Assembly (NCBI GenBank): GCA_946403735.1
Contig: CAMJAZ010000148.1
Location: 1-5,384, forward strand
Length of the DNA stretch: 5,384 nucleotides
Reading direction: 5' to 3'
Source of the DNA: an uncultured Selenomonadales bacterium
GTDB lineage: Bacteria; Bacillota; Negativicutes; Selenomonadales; Selenomonadaceae
The notes beneath the pieces are model-generated. The model was not told the DNA's origin, ran no database searches, and saw only the letters and a list, made by a program, of their open reading frames with translations. Below, one piece after another: positions 1-4,872 of the stretch. Positions within the stretch are counted from its first letter, which is position 1; each line of letters begins with the position of its first letter. The position numbers were made by a program, and so were the translations under genes.

Positions 1-20
1 AAATTATTTTTCATAAGCTT

Positions 21-1091
21 TCAACCTACGCCAAAATTTTGTAAACGTTCACGATAATTTTTAAGACTTTGCAACGTGTCAATAAGCGCGTCACCGCCAA
101 ATTTTTCGACAATCGCGTCCGCCGTAACAATCGCCGCCATTGCCTCACCGACGACAGCCGCCGCCCATACCGCGCAAGTATCGCTACGTTCTTTGCTGGC
201 AGTCACGGGAAGTTGTGTTGCAATGTCAATCGTCTGCAAAGGTTTCATCAGCGTAGGAATTGGTTTCATAGCGGCGCGAATTATAATCGGTTCACCGTTT
301 GACATACCGCCTTCAATTCCACCTGCGCGATTAGTTTTGCGGAAAATTTTTTTATCAGCGTCAACAAAAATTTCGTCGTGAACTTCGCTACCAAATTTTT
401 TAGCGTTTGAAAAAGCGTCGCCGATTTCAACGCCTTTAATAGCTTGAATGGACATAAACGCCGCCGCAAATTTCGCGTCAAGTTTTTTATCCCACTGAAT
501 GTAACTGCCAAGACCTACTGGAGCGCCAGTGACTGTAACTTCAAAAATTCCGCCTACGGTATCGCCGATAGATTTTGCCGCGTCGATACGTTTAATAATT
601 TCATCTTCGTCCAAAACTTTGCTGGAAATTTCAACGCCGCATTCCTTGAGGAAAATTTTGCAAAGTGCACCAGCCGCTACGCGCATTGTAGTTTCACGAG
701 CGCTTGAGCGTTCCAAAACGTCGCGAATATCTGCGCGGGAATATTTTAATGCGCCAGTTAAATCGGCGTGACCAGGTCGAGCATTAGTAACTTTTTCACC
801 GTATGGAAAACCTTCGACGCTCATTTTTTCTGTCCAGTTTTCCCAATCGCGATTTTCAACAATTAAAGTTATCGGACTGCCGAGCGTTTCGCCAAAACGA
901 ATTCCCGACGCGAAAATAATTTTATCGGACTCAATCTTCATTCTGCCGCCGCGACCATAACCACTTTGACGCCGTTTCAATTCCGCGTTAATAAATTCAC
1001 TGCTAACTTTCAAGCCAGCGGGTAAACCTTCCAAAATGCAAACTAACTGCTTGCCGTGACTTTCGCCGCCGCTTATAAATTTAATTCCCAA
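21..1091 (-). CDS. aroC: Chorismate synthase
   Basis: Makes chorismate from 5-enolpyruvylshikimate-3-phosphate, the last shared step of aromatic amino acid and folate synthesis; the family is cytosolic, tetrameric and uses reduced FMN. Seen with numbering from the chosen start (356 aa, within the usual 350-390): GESHG at 9-13, the Arg-rich RRQSGYGRGGR segment at about 40-50, RPGHAD at 105-110, IRDVLERSSARETT at about 122-135, GGIEGGMSNGE at 257-267 and a C-terminal ERSDTCAV block at 301-308. The two histidines in GESHG and RPGHAD match the family's catalytic histidines. The frame is open from a TTG at 1100, but the AAGGAG site ends at 1101, directly against that codon. The next TTG at 1091 lies 9 nt downstream of it and gives MGIKFISGGESHG, so I prefer it. 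Divergent from nrdD. One oddity is Trp where the family usually has Pro after CAV (codon 165-167). Identification is secure; the start is likely. Confidence 0.96.
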   Translation of the reverse strand: MGIKFISGGESHGKQLVCILEGLPAGLKVSSEFINAELKRRQSGYGRGGRMKIESDKIIFASGIRFGETLGSPITLIVENRDWENWTEKMSVEGFPYGEKVTNARPGHADLTGALKYSRADIRDVLERSSARETTMRVAAGALCKIFLKECGVEISSKVLDEDEIIKRIDAAKSIGDTVGGIFEVTVTGAPVGLGSYIQWDKKLDAKFAAAFMSIQAIKGVEIGDAFSNAKKFGSEVHDEIFVDADKKIFRKTNRAGGIEGGMSNGEPIIIRAAMKPIPTLMKPLQTIDIATQLPVTASKERSDTCAVWAAAVVGEAMAAIVTADAIVEKFGGDALIDTLQSLKNYRERLQNFGVG

Positions 1092-1100
1092 AAATTTCAA

Positions 1101-1106
1101 CTCCTT
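1101..1106 (-). promoter_or_regulatory. Shine-Dalgarno site of aroC
   Basis: On the minus strand this reads AAGGAG. It abuts the TTG at 1100 with no spacer but is 9 nt from the TTG at 1091, so it argues for the downstream start. Confidence 0.75.
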
Positions 1107-1431
1107 TATAGAGTCTGTTAGTAAAAGTCTATTTTGATAAAGAAAACGTTGGGATAATCGGGGCGCTCAAGGACGATTCTTTTGCGCCAAAAGAAAAAGT
1201 AGTTCATAAATCTAAAAATTTCAAATTTGATTCTACTAACAACCTTTAATAAGTCTAAAGCTTTATTTAAAAGTCGTCAAGCTTTACAAACTTTTTTCAA
1301 AATTATCAAGTGTAATAATACAAAAAAATTTATGCCTAGAAAAAATTTTATGCTTATCTGAATTTAAAGCTTAAGTTATAGTTTTACCCAAATTTTTCAG
1401 CTTAAATCGCCGTCAACAATATTTATGGACT
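1107..1431. other. AT-rich divergent intergenic region, no gene recognised
   Basis: This is the aroC-distal part of the gap between the divergent aroC and nrdD. It is rich in A and T runs. I see no RNA gene, no CRISPR, and no riboswitch or T-box that I recognise. The plus-strand frame from 1112 to 1249 stays open for 45 codons but has no ATG, GTG or TTG start and no ribosome-binding site, so it is not called as a gene. The aroC promoter must lie here on the minus strand, but no convincing -35/-10 pair was found. Confidence 0.5.
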
Positions 1432-1460
1432 TTGTCAATGTGGAGGACTTTTGATAAAAT
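1432..1460 (+). promoter_or_regulatory. Putative sigma-70-type promoter of nrdD
   Basis: TTGTCA at 1432-1437 (5/6 match to TTGACA) is followed by a 17-nt spacer and TAAAAT at 1455-1460 (5/6 match to TATAAT). Transcription would begin near 1467, leaving a leader of about 50 nt before the nrdD start. Seen by eye only. No clear NrdR box pair or FNR site accompanies it. Confidence 0.55.
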
Positions 1461-1500
1461 ATCGACACTTACCCACAAAATGGGGAGAAAATTTTTTTGA

Positions 1501-1508
1501 AGGGGGAG
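1501..1508 (+). promoter_or_regulatory. Shine-Dalgarno site of nrdD
   Basis: AGGGGGAG ends 9 nt before the ATG at 1518. An in-frame TGA at 1512-1514 rules out a start further upstream, so this fixes the ATG at 1518 as the start. Confidence 0.8.
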
Positions 1509-1517
1509 TGGTGATTT

Positions 1518-2192
1518 ATGAAGTTAAAGACGGTAACGAAGCGGTCGGGCAATAGCGTTGTTTACGACCGCCGAAAAATTTTTAATGCCATAGCTGGCGC
1601 GAACCGTGACGCAAGCACTGCGAGTGATAAACTTAGTGCAGATGATGTTGAGCGCGTAACAAATTCTGTTGAGCGTGAAATTTCAGATCGTGACGGAATT
1701 GGCGTAGAAGAAATTCAAAACATTGTTGAACAGGCGCTAATGAGTCACGGTTTTTTTGACGTTGCCAAACAGTACATTGTCTATCGTTACAAACACGCGC
1801 AAAGACGTGACGCGCAAAAAAATTTGATGGATACATACAAGGACATTTTCTTCACTGATTCGGCTGACGTAGACTTCAAACGCGATAACGCCAACATAAA
1901 TTCCGATGCGTCAATGGGAATTATGCTTAAGCTTGGCACGGAAGGTTCAAAATCCTTCGTTGACAATTACGTTTTGCCAGAAGAATTTGCAGTGGCTGAT
2001 AAGGAAGACTGGATTCACATTCACGATAAAGACTTTAGCTTGATAACTTTGAACTGCTGCCAAATTGACTTGTTGAAACTTTTTCACGGAGGATTTTCAA
2101 CAGGTCACGGATTCTTACGCGAGCCAAATTCCATTCGCGCCTATTCGGCGTTGGCTTGCATAGCCATTCAAAGCAACCAAAATGATCAGTTT
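1518..2192 (+). CDS. nrdD: nrdD exon 1 (ATP cone and first half of the catalytic barrel)
   Basis: Encodes residues 1-225, ending in IAIQSNQNDQF. It holds the ATP-cone-like regulatory domain, then the barrel with HIHDKDF, C180/C181 in NCCQIDL and the glycine-rich STGHGF segment. Without splicing the frame runs only seven more codons into the intron and stops at TGA 2214-2216. The splice point after TTT 2190-2192 is inferred from frame continuity with GGQS and from a short P1 helix. Many NrdD proteins have His where this joins as Phe (NDQH/F-GGQ). Confidence 0.9.
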
Positions 2193-4651
2193 CAATGCGG
2201 GACACTTCTGCAGTGATGCAGTTGAAAAAACTCTCCTTTAACCTCTTACTAAGGGTGTCTTACCGACGCTTAGGAGTTGCAGTAAATGGCAATTAACGGT
2301 AAGGCTAACAGGGAAGGTCAAATATTTTACACCGTATTTGAATAATCCTGTGCCACGAATATTAACTTTTAAATGCTAGTTTTTTTCTAAATGCTAACAT
2401 TTAAAATCTAAAATCTAATATTCAGGTCAACAGACTAGAGAAAGGGTATCGACCGCTTAAGGGTTTCGGATTTATCAACCGATTAATCGAAAGTAACCGA
2501 GTATCGTAACGGCGCTATTAGTACGCGCTGTGAAAATGGAGTATCTCATTTTTGAACATTTGAGACAGAGATATAGTCGACTTTATAAAAAAAGTGGGTG
2601 GACAAAGCATAAACGCTTTTGATTATGCTATGGCTGAAGGTGTAAGAAAATCATTTAAGAAGGCGATAAAACTTGCGGTGAAACGTGCCGCTGAATTTTG
2701 CGACGTTGAACCTACTGCGGAAATTGACCTTAATGTTTGCACTTATTCCGAAGGCATAAATTCTGCCGCAGTAGAAAATTTAACTAAAGTTGTAGGCTCA
2801 AAGGAACTTGCTGAAAAAGTTTATAAATCAGCTTGTAGGGACGTTGAAGAAGAAACGCATCAAGCAATGGAGGCGTTGATTTTCAATTTTAATACGCTCC
2901 ATTCCCGGGCAGGAGCACAGGTAAAAATTGCCTGACTATGTAGAAATACTTAGCTTTGAATAAGGCAAAATCGGCAAAGACTAAGGATATAATCTAAGTT
3001 AATGTCGAGGTAATCGCCGCTTAAAAAATGGCGACACCGTAGAGCGTAGAGGTGAAACCGCTATAGCGGAATATAACCCTCCAAGAGTGCCTTACACCTT
3101 AACGTAAAGTCGAAGGTGAAAACGTACGCCAAACTGAATCTGAATTGACAGATTGATGAAAATGAACGAAAGTTCCAGAGGGCAGAATAAAAAGTCTGCC
3201 GTTAATAACAGTTGACCCTTTAGCTCAATAAATTATGGAATGGATACAAGTCCCGAAGGTAGATTGGTTATTCGTGAAGTGTTAAACGCTACTGAAGCTG
3301 GTTTAGGTAATGGCGAAACGCCGATTTTCCCCATTTCCGTTTTCCAACTTAAAGCTGGCGTCAACTATAACATTCACGATCCCAACTACGATTTATTTAG
3401 ACAAGCTTGCAAAGTAAGTGCTAAACGTCTCTTTCCGAATTTCCTTAATATAGACGCGCCTTACAATTTGCAGTACTACAAGGAAGGTGATTATAATTCC
3501 GTTGTGGCTACAATGGGTAAGCGACAGCTACAGCCCATCCGTTTGAACTGCGCCCGCAGGTGTCTTTAAATTTAAAGGCTAACGGTTAGGTCTCCTATGG
3601 AGATGAGACCGTGCCAAGCTAATTGAAAATCAATTAGAAGGTGTAACGACTATCCTTGATGAGTGTAGAGGAGTAGAGGTAGAGATAGGCACTGCCTCCA
3701 AGCGAACGGCTTTACATAAAAATATGTGAAGAAGATATAGTCTGTTCCTCTGGCGACAGAGTGATAAAAATGTGTAGAACTCGTGTAATGTCAAATGTCA
3801 ACGGTCCTGAACAATCTGGTTCACGCGGAAATTTCGCCTTCGTTACAATCAATCTTCCTAAACTTGCGCTTGAATCGAAAGGTGACCTTGACGAATTTTT
3901 CCGCCTTTATGATAAATATATTACAGTTTGTCACGACTATTTACTTTTCCGACTCAAGACGATTGAAGAAAAGCGCGTTTACAACTTCCCCTTCCTTATG
4001 GGACAAGGCGTCTGGCTTGATTCTGACAAGCTTAAACCTACTGACAAGATTAAAGACGTTTTGAAACACGCTAGCTACTCAATCGGCTTTTGCGGATTAG
4101 CTGAATGTCTTGTAGCTTTAACTGGTAAACATCACGGTCAAAGTGACGCCGCGCAGGAACTTGGTTTAAAAATTGTCAAGCACCTTCGCGAACGTACCGA
4201 CGAATATACTAAATTGGAAACACGAAATTGGACGACCTTTGGAACTCCCGCTGAATCTACCGCTGGACAGTTCCAACGCGCTAATCGTAAAAAGTACGGC
4301 TTAATTAAAGGTGTGACTGACCGCGCCTATATGACAAATTCTAGCCACGTGCCAGTTTACTTTCCAATTTGCGCTCACGACAAAATCAGAATTGAAGCGC
4401 CGTATCACGCACTTTGTAACGCTGGGCATATTGCCTACATTGAAATGGACGGCGACCCAACAAAAAATCTTTCCGCCTTTGAAGCCGTCGTCCGCGCTAT
4501 GCATGATGCTGATATGGGCTACTTCTCAATCAATCATCCTGTCGACCGCGATCCTGTCTGCGGTTACACTGGCATTATTCAAAATGAATGTCCGCATTGT
4601 CACCGTAAAGAAATTACGCGCGGTACTTTCCATATTGACAGAATGAAGTAG
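1518..4651 (+). CDS. nrdD: Anaerobic (class III) ribonucleoside-triphosphate reductase, split by three introns; glycyl-radical C-terminus missing
   Basis: Reduces ribonucleoside triphosphates to deoxyribonucleotides without oxygen, using a glycyl radical installed by NrdG. Coding parts are join(1518..2192, 2597..2922, 3215..3518, 3773..4651): 675+326+304+879 nt, which is 727 codons plus TAG. Seen in the joined protein: an N-terminal ATP-cone-like domain (about 1-95, starting KTVTKRSGNSVVYDRRKI), HIHDKDF at 167-173, NCCQIDL at 179-185, STGHGFLREPNSI from 194, NDQFGGQSINAFDY at 222-235, HSRAGAQVPFSS at the exon 2/3 junction, ATMG|C436RTRV at the exon 3/4 junction, and CGYTG...CPHC at 698-711. 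By family knowledge the Cys in MGCRT carries the thiyl radical and CPxC binds zinc. The protein ends DRMK at 727, before the expected RxxGYLxG glycyl loop, which no frame supplies before the terminator. Anaerobic NrdD identity is very secure; whether this copy is active is open. Confidence 0.93.
2193..2596 (+). ncRNA. Group I intron 1 of nrdD (404 nt, no ORF)
   Basis: A self-splicing-type RNA interrupting NDQF|GGQS. Seen: the 5' site follows U2192 and the intron ends in G2596. The short P1 pairs G2189-C2193 with G2199-C2203, putting U2192 opposite G2200. A P2 hairpin CUGCA-GUGA-UGCAG lies at 2208-2221 with a GNRA-type loop. P4 pairs GGC+ACAGG (2303-2312) with CCUGU+GCC (2347-2354). P7 pairs GACUA (2433-2437) with UAGUC (2574-2578), inside the diagnostic AGAUAUAGUC at 2569-2578. 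A P8-like UCUCA/UGAGA hairpin precedes it, and ACUUU/AAAGU at 2580-2595 can form P9 just before the terminal G. The region 2360-2425 is an AT-rich expansion. There is no homing endonuclease ORF. The stretch between P7 strands (about 136 nt) suggests a subgroup IA-like layout, which is inference. The class is secure; the exact 5' boundary is less so than in the other two introns. Confidence 0.88.
2370..2417 (+). repeat. Short AT-rich direct repeats inside intron 1
   Basis: TAAATGCTA occurs at 2370-2378 and 2388-2396. It is followed by two overlapping copies of AAAATCTA at 2403-2410 and 2410-2417. The block lies between the P4 and P7 strands, so it looks like a peripheral expansion of the P6 or J6/7 region rather than core structure. 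Confidence 0.6.
2597..2922 (+). CDS. nrdD: nrdD exon 2
   Basis: Begins GGQSINAFDYAMAEGV and ends MHSRAGAQ-type (here LHSRAGAQ plus the first two bases of the Val codon). Its 326 nt leave a split codon: GT at 2921-2922 joins A3215 to give GTA, Val. The NDQ-GGQ and SRAGAQ motifs are among the most conserved of NrdD. The GTG at 2594 is not a translation start: it is the last three bases of intron 1 and has no ribosome-binding site. Unspliced, the frame ends at TGA 2933-2935. Confidence 0.9.
2923..3214 (+). ncRNA. Intron 2 of nrdD, group I-like with a divergent core (292 nt, no ORF)
   Basis: It interrupts the Val codon of GAQV|PFSS. Seen: a strong P1, with exon CAGGU (2918-2922) pairing with GCCUG (2930-2934) so that the last exon U2922 faces G2930, and a terminal G3214; both are group I hallmarks. 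Splicing here restores the family motif exactly. Other hairpins: CGCC/GGCG (3015-3033), CCGC-UAUA-GCGG (3058-3069), CACCUU/AAGGUG (3095-3118), AAUCUG/CAGAUU (3137-3154), GAAC-GAAA-GUUC (3164-3175, GNRA loop) and GGCAGA/UCUGCC (3181-3200). The AGAUAUAGUC block and P4 sequence of introns 1 and 3 are absent. GAGG (3049-3052) with CCUC (3078-3081) around the CCGC hairpin is one possible P7. There are no group II ends (GUGYG...AY). Being an intron is nearly certain; the subgroup is unresolved. Confidence 0.82.
3215..3518 (+). CDS. nrdD: nrdD exon 3
   Basis: Starts with the third base of the split Val codon, then PFSSINYGMDTSPEGR, and ends DYNSVVATMG at residue 435. It includes the conserved EAGLGNGETPIFPI and GVNYNIHDPNYDLF segments. 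The ATG at 3240 is internal (NYGMDTS), not a start: the same frame continues upstream through PFSSINYG to 3215. Unspliced reading past 3518 stops at TAA 3567-3569 after 16 intron codons. Confidence 0.9.
3519..3772 (+). ncRNA. Group I intron 3 of nrdD (254 nt, no ORF)
   Basis: It interrupts ATMG|CRTRV between two codons. Seen: P1 is a 6-bp helix, exon AUGGGU (3513-3518) with GCCCAU (3533-3538), with U3518 facing G3533. A P2-like hairpin CUGC-GCCC-GCAG lies at 3548-3559. P4 pairs GGC+ACGGU (3577-3586) with ACCGU+GCC (3608-3615). CUAAUUG/CAAUUAG (3619-3637) forms a stem. P7 pairs GACUA (3648-3652) with UAGUC (3738-3742) in AAGAUAUAGUC. GAGGUAG/CUGCCUC (3676-3698) fits a P7.1/7.2 element. P8 is UUUACAUA/UAUGUGAA (3711-3730) with an AAAA loop. 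P9 is CUCUG-GCGA-CAGAG (3748-3761) with a GNRA loop. The last base is G3772. CCGUUUG (3539-3545) complements CGAACGG (3703-3709) and may be P3, though its place relative to P2 is unusual. This is the best-defined of the three introns. Confidence 0.93.
3773..4651 (+). CDS. nrdD: nrdD exon 4, ending before the glycyl radical loop
   Basis: Encodes residues 436-727. The first codon is TGT for C436 of CRTRV, aligned by motif with the thiyl-radical cysteine of class III reductases (C290 in phage T4 NrdD). Conserved landmarks follow: GSRGNFAFVTINLPKLALE, NFPFLMGQGVW, GFCGLAECL, TFGTPAESTAGQF and YFSINHPVDRDPVCGYTG, then CPHCH. The in-frame GTG at 3761 belongs to intron P9. The ORF stops at TAG 4649-4651, 16 residues after the last zinc-type Cys. 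Relatives continue through a segment of the kind RRITGYLVG and end some 30 residues later with an RVKH-like tail; none of that is here. Confidence 0.92.
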   Translation, partial: CRTRVMSNVNGPEQSGSRGNFAFVTINLPKLALESKGDLDEFFRLYDKYITVCHDYLLFRLKTIEEKRVYNFPFLMGQGVWLDSDKLKPTDKIKDVLKHASYSIGFCGLAECLVALTGKHHGQSDAAQELGLKIVKHLRERTDEYTKLETRNWTTFGTPAESTAGQFQRANRKKYGLIKGVTDRAYMTNSSHVPVYFPICAHDKIRIEAPYHALCNAGHIAYIEMDGDPTKNLSAFEAVVRAMHDADMGYFSINHPVDRDPVCGYTGIIQNECPHCHRKEITRGTFHIDRMK

Positions 4652-4664
4652 TACGTAAACTTCA
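4644..4664 (+). other. Hairpin across the nrdD stop codon
   Basis: TGAAGT at 4644-4649 is fully complementary to ACTTCA at 4659-4664, with a 9-nt loop. The stem includes the T of the TAG stop. It resembles the P1 geometry of the three introns (exon strand, loop, guide strand), but the last U faces A4659 instead of the usual G, and no group I core follows before the terminator. It may simply be a chance or 3'-end hairpin. Confidence 0.4.
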
Positions 4665-4670
4665 AACTAT

Positions 4671-4710
4671 AAAAAATTTCCCGAAGGTTTAAACCAACGG
4701 GAATTTTTTT
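4671..4710 (+). terminator. Rho-independent terminator of nrdD
   Basis: An A6 run is followed by TTCCCG, a symmetric AA/AA internal loop, a GGTTTAAACC inner palindrome, CGGGAA and a T7 run at 4704-4710. It starts 20 nt after the nrdD stop, so it is the natural end of the transcript and makes an undetected downstream exon in the same transcript unlikely. The A6 run would also allow some function on the opposite strand. Confidence 0.88.
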
Positions 4711-4722
4711 ACAAAATATGAA

Positions 4723-4760
4723 GGCGTTATCTTAGCGTAAGTTAATCTGTACGATACGCC
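4723..4760. other. Bulged inverted repeat upstream of ftsE
   Basis: GGCGT-(T)-ATC at 4723-4731 complements GATACGCC at 4753-4760, giving eight base pairs with one bulged T and a 21-nt loop. No T run follows, so it is not an intrinsic terminator. It lies directly before the candidate -35 of ftsE. Its role is unknown. Confidence 0.35.
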
Positions 4761-4762
4761 GC

Positions 4763-4791
4763 TTGACTTTTCAAATTGAAATAATTAAACT
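4763..4791 (+). promoter_or_regulatory. Putative promoter of ftsE
   Basis: TTGACT at 4763-4768 (5/6 match) is followed by a 17-nt spacer and TAAACT at 4786-4791 (4/6 match). The position between the nrdD terminator and ftsE fits a separate transcript with a leader of about 75 nt. The weak -10 keeps confidence modest. Confidence 0.4.
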
Positions 4792-4811
4792 TTTTCCAAA
4801 ATCATAGAAAA

Positions 4812-4867
4812 GGAGCGCGAATATTGCGGAGCGCTTAAAATTAGTTGACGCGCTACGCATTACGCAT
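4812..4867 (+). repeat. Short direct repeats in the ftsE leader
   Basis: GGAGCGC occurs at 4812-4818 and 4828-4834. TACGCAT occurs twice in tandem at 4854-4860 and 4861-4867. AGCGC (4830-4834) can pair with GCGCT (4850-4854). An orphan AAAAGGAG lies at 4808-4815 but serves no open frame: the TTG a few bases on is followed by a stop after three codons. Confidence 0.5.
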
Positions 4868-4872
4868 TAAAC

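Noticed and set aside
69..771. Plus-strand open frames opposite aroC
   Set aside because: They are antisense shadows of the well-supported minus-strand aroC, with no ribosome-binding sites or recognisable domains.
1417..1426. NrdR box (CAATATTTAT) upstream of the nrdD -35
   Set aside because: It matches only 8 of 10 core positions of the NrdR consensus and no second box is found one helical repeat set (about 31 nt) away.
1451..1465. FNR-type site (TTGATAAAATATCGA) over the nrdD -10
   Set aside because: The spacing is five instead of four bases and the right half-site is imperfect.
2923..3214. Group II intron
   Set aside because: The 5' end is not GUGYG-like, the 3' end is G rather than AY, no domain V is recognisable, and 292 nt is too short for a typical one; the P1 with a U-G pair fits group I.
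3240..3569. Independent small gene starting at the ATG at 3240
   Set aside because: The ATG is internal to the NrdD motif INYGMDTSPEG, whose frame continues upstream to 3215, and there is no ribosome-binding site.
2193..3772. Inteins
   Set aside because: The intervening sequences contain in-frame stops within a few codons and no open frame, and the exon edges are not the Cys/Ser-type splice residues of inteins.
1518..4651. Four separate genes or a frameshifted nrdD pseudogene
   Set aside because: The breaks carry 254-404 nt of non-coding RNA with group I pairings, and precise joins restore conserved motifs and a single frame; frameshift decay would not do that.
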